The translations under genes and the position numbers were made by a program. The notes under the pieces were generated by a model, which saw nothing but the letters and a program-made list of their open reading frames with translations, did no database searches and had not been told where the DNA came from. From Protea cynaroides (taxonomy: Eukaryota; Streptophyta; Magnoliopsida; Proteales; Proteaceae), in assembly GCA_028583415.1 (NCBI GenBank), contig CM053270.1, forward strand, positions 52,834,173 through 52,898,172: a DNA stretch of 64,000 nucleotides, written 5' to 3'. Shown here piece by piece: positions 10,401-22,459 of this stretch. The stretch's first letter is position 1, and each line of letters starts with the position of its first letter.

Positions 10401-12720
10401 ATCCTGAAAAGCTGCTTCCGTGGGAGGTTAAGTGCTCAAACTAAGTTTGCGGAAATATGGTTGGCTTCTGTTCCTATGTTGATAACTGTGTGGACTGCTG
10501 TCAAAATAATGAGTGCTCATCCGAACCAAGGAATTCAATGGAAGATTAGCTTGTGACAGGATCATAGGTATATGAATAAGGATCAAAATAAGAGAAAGTT
10601 GAGTCACCCGATGAAAATAGTTTGATATGCATAAAATTCTGGTTGATTGCTCTAATCAGTCAAATAACAGGTATGGAAAAGATGATCTAATCCAATGGGC
10701 AGATTTAGAGTTATAAATCAAACCTATTGGAGATAGAAAAGTTAGAAAGCTGTAGAATCAATGAACAGATTCAGAAAAAGAAAGTAGAAGAATTAGAATA
10801 AGAACAGAAAAGAAGAAGAGAAGGAAGAGCAGAAACCAGATTTGGGATACAAACCCCGTATATCAAGGTCAACAACTCCAAAACTCTTGAAAAAACTCAA
10901 ATCTGTTTACTCAGTCATCCTTAATTGATGGGGGGATCATTACATATATAATGACCTTTTAAAATTCCGAAACTGACTCATAAAGGGGCTCCTAATCACT
11001 CTAGCACAACACCATAAATAAACTTATAACAGATTTCTTAAAAGTTATTATCTTAATCTAACTCACACTTAAGACTCTACTTTTGTGTACTAACATATCC
11101 TCCACTTTATAGACTACACCACTACTTCAATAACAAACAAAATAAAAGATCTAAGGACCATATAACCCAACCATGGGTCAAAATGAACTATTCTGAGACT
11201 CGGTTGGCTCTATTGGACAGTCGTAGCTGCATCACCTGGTGTTAGAAAATATTCATCCTTGGCTTTTTTAGTAGGGGAGAATCAACACCACTTAATCAGG
11301 CATCCACGATCAATTCCCTTGATTCGAAGATTTGAAGCGTCTCACGAACTACATGAACCAAGTCAATAACCCAAATTTTGCTTTTGAAATAACAAACAAA
11401 ATAAAAGATCTAAGGACCATATAACCCAACCATAGGTCAAAATGAACTATTCTGAGACCCAGTTGGCTCGATTGGACAGTCGTAGCTGCATCACCTGGTG
11501 TTAGAAAATATTCATCCTTGGCTTTTTTAGTAGGGAAGAATCAACACCACTTAATCAGAGGCATCCATGATCAATTCCCTTGATTCGAAGATTTGAAGCT
11601 TCTCACGAACTACATGAACCAAGTCAATAACTGGAATTTTGCTTTGAAAGAACAAATTCCACATGCTCAATCTCTTGGAATGATGTCGCTTTGACTGGAA
11701 TTTGTTCTTGGAGCTTCACATTTCAATCAACTATCGATCAAGTCATCAGTTTCATTCTTCCTTGTATGCCATCTCTTGAAAATCATCAGATTCATCTTCC
11801 ACCTTTTCTTCCACTTCTGATTCATGTTCTGTTGCTTCTGTCATGCCCATCACTTCATTATAGAGGCGGTTGTGCCATCAGCATCTCTAAAGCCTGTTTG
11901 GAGATCGTGAAATCTTGTTTGGAGATTAAGAAATCCATCTTAAAATCTCTTTGTGCTTCTCTCCAAGTGAAATTGAAGCATGAGAAGCTTAGATTCAAAT
12001 AAACCAAAATCAATCTCCATGTTCTTAGAGCTTCAAGTTTGGTTCTGATACCAATTAATGCGGTGGTGATCCCAAACCAAGGAATCCCGGTGGAAGATTA
12101 GCTTGCAACAGGATCACAGGTATAGGATTAAGGATTAGATTAAAAGAAAGTTCAACCCTAATCAAAATAGACCTGATCTGCATAAAATTCTGGTTGTGTC
12201 TGTTTTTTGAGGATGCCACCATAATAATCATGGAAGATGGTAGTGGTCTATTGGTTGCATATTTATGGTGGGGCGTAGCTTTCTGACTGATGGGTCCCAC
12301 CTAAGACATATCTGGAGCCTTACTTGATCAAATGTGTGGGTCAATTGTTTAATGGGCTTTGTTCTTTCACAAGTCATGGTTGTATCTGATTGTCGTTGGT
12401 GGTCACCCTGATCTGCTTACCCTGATCTGCTTATGTTGAATTTCAATTTCTCAATGTGCAAAATAGTCTAGGTACCTTTGTGCCATCCGGAGTGTACAGT
12501 ATTGGTAGCATATATGCTTGCTTCAGATATAATGCTGACTCTGGCAAGCCACTTGCAGGTTGGAGCAGTATTTCAAGTGATGTGTCTGGTGGGTATTTTC
12601 TTGTTAACTTTGTATATTGCCCATAGATTACGGAAGCTGATGGGAAAGGATATGCGCCGCAGCCCAGCACCTGAAGCCCCCTTAGATTGGTATGCAATCC
12701 GGCACTTGTGGTTGGCTTGA
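4442..12720 (+). CDS. P-loop NTPase (GTPase-like) with C-terminal membrane segment, 8 exons
   Basis: Exons, all GT-AG with matching phases: 4442-4496, 4643-4883, 5900-6078, 6332-6506, 6591-6799, 9150-9275, 9377-9480, 12559-12720. Together they give 1251 nt and 416 residues ending in TGA. The start was chosen because it opens a frame that splices cleanly into exon 2. Visible features: an acidic N-terminus; Walker A at residues 129-137 (GPRGSGKSS); a hydrophobic strand VNVVIFVVNG that could be the following beta strand; FTHGD at 294-298, like the G4 motif of AIG1/Toc-type GTPases; a hydrophobic segment at about 366-384, followed by a short basic tail. I infer a membrane-anchored nucleotide-binding protein. 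The substrate, organelle and exact family name are unknown to me. Introns 5 (2350 bp) and 7 (3078 bp) are long, and intron 7 holds a retroelement. It lies convergent to the GTP cyclohydrolase gene. Confidence 0.88.
6800..9149 (+). other. Intron 5 of the P-loop gene
   Basis: 2350 bp, from the GT after TCTCAAAG to CTCTGCAG. AT-rich, with poly-C/CT stretches near 9027-9052. I see no coding or transposon domain in it. Confidence 0.85.
10510..11095 (-). repeat. Complete LTR (3') of the intron 7 element
   Basis: 586 bp, TGAGTG...CTAACA. Its first 140 bp match 12059-12200 (shared AACCAAGGAAT, GGAAGATTAGCTTG, CATAAAATTCTGGTTG). Confidence 0.75.
11129..11650. repeat. Tandem duplication, about 259-bp unit, two copies
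   Basis: The unit begins AATAACAAACAAAATAAAAG at 11129 and again at 11388. It continues through GGACCATATAACCCAACCAT, CAGTCGTAGCTGCATCACC and AGTCAATAAC in both copies with few differences. It lies inside the retroelement of intron 7. Confidence 0.85.
12059..12200 (-). repeat. Truncated LTR (5') of the intron 7 element
   Basis: It starts TGCGGTGGTGATCCC and matches the first 140 bp of the LTR at 10510. The similarity then ends, so the rest appears deleted or replaced. Confidence 0.7.
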
Positions 12721-13943
12721 GTTACATGCAGTTGTGGTTTGATCTGTGTTCGTACTTAGTTTCCTATTGTACAGAATGAAGGAGACATCATCTAATGAAC
12801 ATTTTGTGTACATGCTGTCAACTTCACTTCAAACGAGAAAACACCAGTAGTTTCTCCACACTAAGGGTTATCTGACCTTTAGAGTTCATATAATATTTGA
12901 AAGCATGAAACTGTCTATAATTGTTAGCTGTCTGCTTGAAGTAAGTGAAAGTGATGTAATTTTAATAAAATTCTCACTGTTCTTCGAACCAAACACTCCA
13001 TTGAAAAGTTTCTTTCTTCTTCTCATTTCATTTCACCTCATTTACTGATGATAATTTTATGGGAGAGGGTTCTCTGAATGACGCTGTTGTCTGTGCCCAC
13101 CAATGGAATATGGGTGATCGCGGATCGTTCAGTAGGGGGCAGGGGAGGATCTAAAAAATCTCAGAAATTTATCTTTACATATTCAAGAAAGCAGTGTCAA
13201 TGATCAGACTGGTCATACCGGGTTTGGGGTGGATGGTGATAATTCTGCAGGGTCTTTCTGGCATCTTGAAACAGTTTGTAGTTGGAGCAAATCTTAGACG
13301 CTTCATGCTAGAGAAGTAGAAGTCGACCATGTCCACAGTCAACCAGGAGGACCCCTGTATGAATGTATAAACTTTGACCTCCTTGATAATTCTGGTTGAC
13401 ATAGGTTAAGAATGATACCAAATATTAAATCTGGCTCCATCTTTCCTCTTTAACATAAATGTATCACCGCAAGAGATTGAAGGTGAATTGGATTTGATTT
13501 TAAAAAATTAAGGTGAACTGTGTATTAATGGGAAATGGACCATCCTACAATTCTCTGACAGTCTCTCTTTAGCTTTAGATTTCTTTCTTTGGTCTGGATA
13601 CCTAAAGTCAATAATAACTAAGATGTTTACAAATATGATTGAGATCAAAGCCAGCTGAAAATAGACGCAGGATATCAGATTTCTGAAATTTAACCTCCGA
13701 AATTATATGGGTTTTGACCATCTGAATTGTAATATAATTTATTTGAATTCAGGTTCATTCTTGAAATCTCAATTAGGCTTAGGGGGTGTCATAAGAATTT
13801 CATCTACCAGTAAGTTAAAAAATGTAATTTTCCTTCTTCAGATAGCAAACAATGATTTGTTATCAGTAGAGTTGGCAACAACTGCAATGACGTTAACAAA
13901 GTCCTCTTAATGGATTAATCATCAAGTATGCTCAAGAAAGATG

Positions 13944-13981
<38 letters not shown>

Positions 13982-14545
13982 AGAAAAGAAGGAATTAGCC
14001 CCATCCAAGTGTGATAACCATAACAGTGGATTACAATGAGTCAAATAATTATTTTCCACCATTATTCCTTCACTGTTGTTATCTTATTGGCATTGAGATA
14101 TTTTGTTCTATTACATGTTGAAAATTAGATATTAACTAATCATATATATTGAAGATCAACTCATTTCAGAATAAAGTTGCACAAAAAGACAACCCATGAA
14201 AAGATTTTCTATAACTCATTTGTGAGAGTTTTGTGCTACAAGTAAAAATTACATGAAAAAGGCTTGAATCAAATGGATCTTCAGCTGTAATAATCAGGTT
14301 GATTTCAGTTACTGGATGGTATTCCTTCGGCACCAACATAAATTTTGAGCAATACCGAGATTTCTGCCGTCCATACGTAAATAGCACAATCTTGCTTATG
14401 ATGTATTATTGACATGCCCGCACCACCAGTAGAAATCAAAAAAATAAAAGCAATGCAACAAGTATACAATTCAAGGAAAAAATAATCATTGAAAAACATG
14501 GAAGAAGAGGGGGGGAGGAGGGGGGGGAGCACAGCTATAAATTCA
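12721..14545. other. Convergent intergenic region with both 3' UTRs
   Basis: The P-loop gene stops at 12720 and the GTP cyclohydrolase gene stops at 14546 on the other strand. AATAAAATTC at about 12964 is a possible polyadenylation signal for the P-loop gene. A run of about 30 A (13951-13980) and a G-rich run (14508-14527) are present. No gene was found. Confidence 0.65.
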
Positions 14546-17500
14546 TCATTCTGCAGAAGCAGTAATCTCTGCGACAGACTGTAGAAACATTGCCTTTGCA
14601 GTAGGATCGGTTGAAAATCTACCAAGTACAGCAATTGTGGCTGTACTACTTCCTACCTTTTCAATTCCTCTGGATATCATGCAGATGTGGTTGGCCTCCA
14701 CAACCACCATCACTTCTACCCCAAATGCTGAAGAAACTGTTTCAGCAATCTGCCTGGTAAGTCTTTCCTGTACTTGGAGTTTGCAACTATAGAAATGTAC
14801 TACTGATTCCAAAATGGATCTCTCAATTGGTTTGTCTCCACTGGCATGGAAATACCCAATGTGCAACACACCATGGAAAGGTAGGAGATGATGTTCACAC
14901 TGTGACCAGAATGGGATGTTTAGCTCAGACTGCATTTTATCTTGATTGCAATTAGCATTTCCATTCTCTTTATGCATATTGGGTTTAGTTGCATTGAAAC
15001 CATTAAGTTTAATCTCGAAATTACATTTCTTAAAGTTCATAAGCCACTGCACAAAACGATGGGGCGTGCCAACAAGCTCTTTCCTTAATGGGTCTTCACC
15101 CAAAGAGTGAAGAATTGCAGCAACAGCAGCGATCATGGCAGATTGAGAAGGTCCTGTCTTGGAGGAAACCTTGCAGCAGTTCCTTGTACTTACGTGCCCA
15201 TTAGAGACTGGCACATCCATAGAACTCGAAGGGCACCAACACAGCTTGGCAGTGGTTAAAGTATGATTTTTCTCCACGTTTACACCTTTGAACTTCAGAA
15301 GAGCCAGAAAATCACCCCAAACATCTCCGTTTTCATTTTCAAAAACTCCAGAACCAGAATAAACCAAGGCCCTCACCCAACCTTGCAAGCCCATTTTAGC
15401 AGTGTGGTGACTGTGATCAAGAAAGCTTCGCCCAACTTCCGGGAACCGAATATGCCAACACTCGAGAACAACTGCAACCCCAGCTGGTTTGATTCCATTG
15501 TGCAAAGCTGAACATACTTCATCAGCCAGATGTTGTGGATCTTGAAGTCTCTTTGCAAAAACATCAGCTACCCTGGAAAGCTTGCTTAGGCCTAGCACCC
15601 GTTGCCTAGACGGAACATATCCAACATGGCACTTCACCTGGAAAGGGAGCAAGCATGACTCACAGTATGAGAAGAGGTCAAGGTCTCGAACAACGACAAT
15701 CCCACCTGCTCCTCCTGCTTGGCCAACACCACTATCCAAGCCAGCTTCTGGAAACAAGGCGCCTTGAACAATATCTTTTACCTTTTGTCTGTAACCTGAA
15801 AAAGAAATCAGTCTGTATAAGTATGATGCCAAATTTGACCTATTCTTTTAGGATATTCATTAACGAAAGTCTATCATATGATGAGATCACATTTATTTCC
15901 TGTTTTTCAGTTCACAACTAGCAAGTTCATATTAAAAACTTCCAACATATGCACCACTGCAAATCTCGTGCGTGATGCATGTCAGTCAAGTAATGTAAGA
16001 AAAGGAAGCTTCAAAGGACAAGCTTGCATCTGATATAACTGCCAGGCAAGTCAATGAAAAAGAAAAAGAAAAGATGTTCTGTTAAGTGGTCATGATTGAG
16101 CATTATGAGATTACATATTTGTCGAAATACTCCAACAAATTCCTTACAAAGTTCAGAAATAAAAGCCAGTAGAGTGCACAAGTAAGCTTTCAATTAAATT
16201 TCATGCAGTTTTTGTTTACTCTCGCAGTGTAACAAATAGTCAGATCAAATATAAAAAGAATATAAATAAAGGCACATGAAACAAAACAATAGATCAGGAA
16301 TAAAAAAACCAATAGCATTTTAATGATGTGTGGACTAGCAAGGGGTTTCAAAGAGTCCATGAAACACAGACAACCAATCATCACTGCATGGGATGAAACA
16401 ATGTCATACCATGCTCGATCGGGAAATATCCTAGAATAGTCAAGGATCAAAACTCTAAATCGCAACAAAAGGATTTTGGTACTCATACCACATAAAACAA
16501 GTGAAGACAATTGTGATTTGGCCAACAGCAAGCCTATACACAGCACCAAACTTGGACAAGTTGCTACAGTATTCATCTGAAGTTTATTATGACCTGATAT
16601 CAAATTAGTGCCACAAAACAGAGACAACTTAGAGTAGTAGCTCTAGAGGATAGATTAACATTTTAAACCCTGTCAGAGAAAACCATCCAAGAGGACTGAC
16701 ATGTTGATGCAACCACATATGTATTCTGACTCATACAACACACACACACGAGTCCCACTACGCACCAAGAACTGGGAAACAGCCCTTTCTTATATTATTT
16801 CTCGATTTCTATTTTTATTTTCTAGGCTATTGGTGAACAAAATAATCTACTTATCCTTAATTTGACATTTCTAGCATTTCCATATTAAGTTATAAATCAA
16901 GCAACATTACATGGACCAAGTTAGACTGTTTTTAATGAATGGGCCAACCTTGTATGGCACAAAATAGTCTAACTTTTTCTGAAGGGCCTCCGATCAATGG
17001 CTTCAAAAGGATTTTAATCTCTCTATAGTTAAGAGCATCTACTTGACTTGGTTCATGTATATTCTGATCAACAAGAAGGGTTTAAGGAGAAACATTTTGA
17101 AGCATTAATCATATGTATACAGGAGAGCTTGAACCACTTAATGACAAACCCACTCATTAGACCATACTTGTGCTGCTACCATCTTTGAAAAAGACAAGCT
17201 GCATGGGATATCAGAGAGCTTCCCTACAACCAATTCATGAACATAGGAACCATAGGGTATCCTTAAACCATCAAGACAAATTCAATGCCAGAAACAATGG
17301 GTTAATGCCTGCTACACAACTCTACGGCTTCCAAATCCATGTCCTTATATGTAACTATGAGAATAGGTAAATTGGTTCTCAACTAACTCCATGTAACTGG
17401 AACCTAACTGAGAGAGAACTCAAAAACACCCAGAGGACGTGGGACCAGAGATATGCCACTTAACTAGCATGGGATTTCTCTCATGTTTGCAAATCCCGGA

Positions 17501-18247
17501 CTGCAGCTAAAGCTACAGAAATTATTGTTTTGAATAAGGAAATACCGGGTCTGGTATCTTGTATCAGATTTTGATCTTTGGGAAACCAAGGCTCAAGAAC
17601 ATCCTGCAATATGAAGATTATAAAGATTCTAATAAGTAAACCATGTACGAAAACAGAAATATCCAATCAAAACCAGAGAAACAACTGAAATTGTAGCTGA
17701 AGGATCGGATGACTGATAGTAGATCATTCCCATTCATAAGCCTCAATATACTTTGTAACTTATCAGCTAGAAAGACATGAAATCCAATCATTTCCGGGAA
17801 GAATAATCAAGAAATTTTTACCTCCCAACGGCCGCAAAAACACCACAATATCCAGAACTCGATTGAGAGATAAGGAACAAAATATCATTAGCTTAATTGG
17901 ATTGAACTTCAAATGAGACACAAGCCAACTAACCGAGCAAAAAAAAAAAAAAAAAAAAAAAATCTTCCCTTTTTAATATGTGGGTTAATCTACTTATCGA
18001 ATGAGAGGAGCAGTAAATGGGAGCCAAATGATTACTAACCTCTGGTTCCTTCGCGAAGGGTCTTGGCCACGCGATGCGGAGTCTTCTTAAGACCTTCCCT
18101 ATTGGAATCCTCCCCAAGACCCTGCAACAGAACCTTCACAGCGTCCTCGATTTCTACAGTAATCTCTGATTCGTCCTTCAAATCCAGTTCCAAATTCATT
18201 AAATTTTCCAATTCTCTAGCCAAATGGCCCTCATCCAGAGCGCCCAT
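14546..18247 (-). CDS. GCH1: GTP cyclohydrolase I, two-domain plant form
   Basis: The enzyme converts GTP to dihydroneopterin triphosphate, the first step of pterin and folate synthesis, and is cytosolic in plants. Exon 1 is 18247-18040 and exon 2 is 15795-14546, with a GT-AG intron of 2244 bp, giving 485 residues. The start MGALDEG was preferred to an in-frame ATG at 18268 because plant enzymes begin this way. There are two tandem cyclohydrolase folds. The N-domain has EGLKKTPHRVAK (51-62) and CESCLLPF (114-121). The C-domain has GEDPLRKELVGTPHRF, CEHHLLPF (369-376), QERLTRQIAE and HICMISRGIE (439-448). By comparison with bacterial FolE, the zinc ligands Cys-x-x-His and the later Cys are complete only in the C-domain. 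The N-domain has Cys-x-x-Cys and lacks the later HxC motif, which is typical of the plant fused form. The gene is intact. Confidence 0.96.
15796..18039 (-). other. Intron of GCH1
   Basis: 2244 bp between exon 1 and exon 2, with donor GTTAGTAA and acceptor TTTTTCAG on the - strand. AT-rich. It contains a poly-A run (+ strand) near 17940-17962. No transposon domain was seen. Confidence 0.9.
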
Positions 18248-18570
18248 TGACAGATGGAAATCCCACAAACAGAACCGGCCAGAACACGGATCCTATAACA
18301 AAACCAAAGGCTGGGAACCCAGCCAAAACTGGCAAAATGAAGATGATTGAGAATACGAGGGTACCCAGATGACGGACGACAGCAAAGACAATCTGGGTAG
18401 GATACAGAAATCAGCCTACCCAGAAGAGGATTCCGAAGAAAAGGAACCAGCAAATAACAAAAGAAGCGCGGCTCTACTGACAAGAAGCAAAGCTTCAAAA
18501 GGATAATAAGGGAAGACAAAAAAGGTTGAATGGAGAGAGTAAGAGAAAAAGAGCGGCAGAGCTATAAATG
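18248..18570 (-). promoter_or_regulatory. Probable 5' leader and core promoter of GCH1
   Basis: Upstream of the start codon the - strand is pyrimidine-rich (CTCTTTTTCTCTTACTCTCTCC, read near 18549-18528), a common plant transcription-start context. A TATA-like TTTATAG on the - strand at about 18561-18567 precedes it by the expected distance. No other element is clear. Confidence 0.35.
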
Positions 18571-19100
18571 AAAGGCTGCCGCAGATCTTGGAATGTGTGG
18601 AAGTGGATCACCTTCACCTTAGCTTCTTCTGCCTTTAATCCTCCATTGAGTCCACTCCTGCATAATCCCACCAAGTTATGGGTCCCATCGGAGGATCTGG
18701 TTCAGTACATTCTTCATAAAAAAATTCTTTGTCTGGACATTGTTCAACGGCTTCACAGTCCCACCACCAAGACCATCCACAAGGCAGAAGCCGAAAGTCA
18801 GAACAGTGCCCTAAATCTGTTGCTGTGGGCCCCGTTGAAGGATTTTAGAAAAACTCTAAGTCATGGGCTCTTAGCAGAGGGGATGGAAGCAGTCCACCAA
18901 CCAACCCCACTGACCCCGTGGTCCTGTGCGGCCCAAATTAAGAAAAAAAAAAAAAAAAAAAAACACGTTCTGTTCACATTATGATGTGAGTAAAAGGTTG
19001 AGGATGGTGTGAACTTCAAAATTCATATACTATGAACATACCATCATAATTACGAAAAAGATCCTCTCCGGCTATCTAGTCCATCCTGTACCATTAGATC
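18571..19100. other. Intergenic, no gene seen
   Basis: One 138-codon open frame here (18568-18984) has no recognisable motif and ends in a lysine run read from poly-A (18942-18963). I see nothing else. Confidence 0.5.
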
Positions 19101-20890
19101 TCTCTTTGGACAAGAATATGATCCAATGGTGCTGGACGAGATTGGACTAACTGACAGTTGAAAAGAAGCTTGTTGCAGTTGAAAAACGAATGGCCTCCCT
19201 CAGAGCAAGTCAAACTTGTGAACAAGGAGAGAAAGGCTAGAAAGGTCAGGTTTTGGACCCTCAGGCTACTCGGACGACTAAGTACTCTGAGTAACGCAGA
19301 TATGGAGCTCCGAGTAAGTGGGGTTGTGGAGAGAGTTTGAATGTAAAAAGTTCGATTCCCATACCTACGGAATCAAGTATATGTATTGAAGGACATTGGG
19401 TGATGTAAATTCGCATTTGCCCTTGAGTGTAATTACTCGTTCAACGGTTACGTTGGACGTGTCATCCATTACGCTTGAGTGGGGTTACTCGTCTGTTGGT
19501 GACGTTAGACGTGTCGTTCGTTATGTCTAAATGGAGTTATTCGTTGGACGATTATGTCGTACTTGTAGATTGTTACCCGTCAAATGCGACGCATGTTCAG
19601 TCATGTGTGCCCCTTATGGGTAATGTCTGTGATCTGAATAGGCGGACCGTTGAGGCAGTCCAAGAGATTCAGAACATGCACATTGATTTGTCTGAGCTCT
19701 GAGTTGGCAGGTTCTCTTCGTAGGGAGCCCCTACCTAGGGTTGGATTTGGATTGGTGGTCGGGTCATTATCACCCAAACATGCATATGGAAAACCTGCTT
19801 AAATTTTTTTGTTCTTTTTCAAAAGCTGACATTCACAAGATATTTCATCATAACTATCAACAAAACAGCAACGGAAGACTTAAACCTGAATATATAACAA
19901 AATATCTAGTGGCTGAAATGTTCTTTACAGACCATATACAAAATGTTGTTCTTTACAAAAGGCGGGTGCACAAATAAAGCTTGCCCACATGCGGGGTATA
20001 ACATTAAAATACAAAATATATCCAAAATGATTTAATGTGCCAAGGAATATTATCCTTCTACTGGGAATTTTCAATACTCATTCTTTAGTTTTCTCATCCT
20101 CTCCTTCATAGGTAATATTCAACATAAACAGAGTGAGTCAAAGCTCAGTTCTATCCTGACAAGAGAACATACATGCATACAATCAAATATAGGAACTATC
20201 TTACTTAAAAAGAAAATCATAACATATGCATTTACTTAGCTTACAATAATCGTTCTTTCTTTATGGACTTACTTAGATTAACCCAATGCCTTTCCATCCT
20301 TTCACTTTTTCATGACATTTCTTTCATTTCTTAATCTTATTTTTCTTGGTGCTACCTTTCTTTCGTTCTTTTGCATTTCTTATTGGCATTTCCTTGTTTC
20401 CATATTAGGTTGAGTATTGGGTTCAACCGGTTAATCTACGAGTCTTGCCCAGATACTTTGCTTTCTTTTCATATTCTTACATTTCATTTAAGTAAGATAG
20501 TGCATTGGACTCATCGGGTTAATTTATGTGTCTTGCTCAGATACACCTCGTTGTAAGCTTCCCATAGGTTCTACCTTACAACGGTTACCTTACTTGTTTT
20601 TCTATTCCAATGGGTGGTGCGTTGGACTCACTGGGTTAATCTACGTGTCTTGCCCAAACACACCCCTTTGTAGGCTTCCAGTAGATTCTATCTGACAATG
20701 GTTGACTTACTTACATATCTATCACATTGGGTAGTACATCAGGTTCACCGAATTAATCTACGTGTCTTTCCTAGATATACCCTGCTATACTCTTTACTAG
20801 ACCTTTCCATGACTTTCTTTCTTATGTTCTCGCTTTACTAGTTTATTTTTTCACTTTTGTCTATGTCCTCACTATTTAGTTCATTGTACC
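19101..20890. repeat. Repetitive DNA with two short tandem arrays
   Basis: 19420-19570 holds about three degenerate copies (51-58 bp) around the motif TTACTCGT...GACGTGTC. 20400-20800 holds four degenerate copies (91-116 bp) around GGGTTAATCTACGTGTCTTG. No coding domain. The right edge ends at the target duplication GTACC of the solo LTR, so this is the sequence that LTR inserted into; it resumes at 26620. Confidence 0.6.
20886..20890. other. Target-site duplication, left copy (GTACC)
   Basis: Directly precedes the TG terminus of the solo LTR and matches 26615-26619. Confidence 0.7.
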
Positions 20891-21419
20891 TGTGAGGACA
20901 AAGATGGAAATCTTTAGAAGTCGCCACCTAGATTTAGGTCTAGGACTTTGGAAATGTGAAATATCACCCCAAGGTAAGACTTCGATTGACTCATGACCCT
21001 TAGATTGGAATTCTGGTCCATCAGAGATTGGGTAAGCGTCAGGTTACGGTTATGGGAAGGGGTTAGGCACCCAAACTGCCCGATCGAAATCGGTCTCCTA
21101 TACCTTTCCTATGCTAGACTTTATTTGTTAAGCCAAACCAAACCAAGTGGTTTGATATCATTGAACCGAATCTGTATCCATCAGATTGCCTACGTATTAC
21201 GGATTTATTTCAAAAATCAGGTTCACCATCGTAGTTCAGGTGTGATTAAAGTTTATGACTGTGATTTATGCTTATGCATGATTAAGTTTATTTGTTCAAG
21301 TTAAAATTTATGCTTGAATGGTTGAGAAATTCTATGGGTTAGGATCTGGATAGTCCATGTGGACTGATAGATAGTCCTAGTGGATCTAAGAATAACCCTA
21401 TTTGGGTTGGAATGTGGAT

Positions 21420-21945
21420 AATATCCTAGTGGATCTATGGATAGTCCAAGTAGACTAAGATGTGGATAAATATCCTAGTGGATCTATGGATAGTCCAAGT
21501 GGACTAAATGTGTGGATAACCCTATTTGGTTTAAAATATGGGGGATATCCTAGTGGATCTATGGATAGTCCGAGTGGACTAAATTGTGGATCCGAATTTA
21601 AGTTTCTCCTAAATGGCCTACGTATCCTAGGGTTTGACCTAGGAATCAGAATCCACGTAGTTCGGGCTGATGGGTAGATATCCTAGTGGATCTATGGATA
21701 GTCCAAGTGGACTAAGGTGTGGATCCGAATTTGGGTTTCTCCCAAATAGCCTACGTATCCTAGGGTTTGCCCTAGGAATCAGAATCCACGTAGTTCGAAC
21801 TGATGGGTAGATATCCTAGTGGATCTATGGATAGTCCAAGTGGACTAAGGTGTGTAGATCCGAATTTGGTTTCTCCCAAATAGCCTACGTATCCTAGGGT
21901 TTGCCCTAGGAATCAGAATCCGCGTAGTTCGGACATGATAACCTG
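21420..21945. repeat. Nested tandem repeats (about 50 bp and 132-135 bp)
   Basis: The motif ATCCTAGTGGATCTATGG recurs at about 21430, 21471, 21547, 21679 and 21814. From 21547 the unit is 132-135 bp and also includes GCCTACGTATCCTAGGGTTT and GGAATCAGAATCC. The last copies are nearly identical. Confidence 0.88.
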
Positions 21946-22068
21946 TTCTAGGTTAATGATTGAGAACCTATTCTAGGTTTAGGGTTTAGAACCTATTCTA
22001 GGTTTAGGGTTTAGAACCTATTCTAGGTTTAGGGTCTAGAACCTATTCTAGGTGTAGGGTTTGCCGAG
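21945..22068. repeat. 25-bp tandem repeat containing TTTAGGG
   Basis: Four to five copies of a 25-bp unit made of GAACCTATTCTAGG followed by TTTAGGGTTTA. The second half equals the plant telomere heptamer and part of the next. Confidence 0.9.
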
Positions 22069-22459
22069 GGGCAAATTGTCCTAAATTACCCTTTTTATTC
22101 TGAATTCTAATTTTGGAAGGTTTGACAAAGAATTCTCTTTCTTTGTTAAGGTTTTATTATTTCCATTATGCCCTTCCCAAGAATGTGGGTGCCTAAATGC
22201 ACGTCCCCACGCCTAGATTGCCTTCTAGAAGTGTGCAGATATGGCAATTTGACTAGGGTGTTGCATAAAATAAGTTATTGCCAAAAAATATAATATTCTA
22301 TCTAAATATGACACATAAAACATTTATGGTAAGAAATTCACATATAGTAAGATTGTTTAAAAATCTTTCAAATATGACATGTATTGCAAATAAGGCAAGA
22401 ACCTATATGGCATGATCTAGTAGGCTATCTTCTAAGCATGGCAAGACCCTAATTGCTAT

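Larger units (their letters stand above)
10510..12200 (-). mobile_element. Non-autonomous LTR element inside intron 7
   Basis: The left LTR (10510-11095, 586 bp, TG...CA) is matched by a second copy starting at 12059, which is recognisable for only about 140 bp before the similarity stops near 12200. Next to the right copy, at 12041-12053, is GGTTCTGATACCA, the complement of an initiator-tRNA-Met primer-binding site. Right of the left LTR, at 11096-11111, the - strand is purine-rich (GTGGAGGATA). The element therefore reads on the - strand, antisense to its host gene. The internal part (about 960 bp) has no gag or pol and contains a 259-bp tandem duplication. One LTR is truncated. Confidence 0.78.
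9481..12558 (+). other. Intron 7 of the P-loop gene
   Basis: 3078 bp, from the GT after GGAGAAG to ACTTGCAG. It contains a non-autonomous LTR element at about 10510-12200. Its left part (9690-9960) has repeated GGACCAA-type sequence. No host exon is apparent inside it. Confidence 0.8.

Noticed and set aside
11691..12002. 103-codon open frame in intron 7
   Set aside because: It lies in the internal part of a non-coding retroelement and has no domain resemblance.
13951..13980. Poly-A run as the tail of a processed pseudogene
   Set aside because: No gene-like sequence or target duplication is visible upstream of the run.
18035..18268. ATG at 18268 as start of GCH1
   Set aside because: It is in frame but adds seven residues not found in plant GCH1; the internal MGALDEG start matches the family.
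18568..18984. 138-codon open frame upstream of GCH1
   Set aside because: No recognisable motif, lysine run from poly-A at its end, no splice or promoter support.
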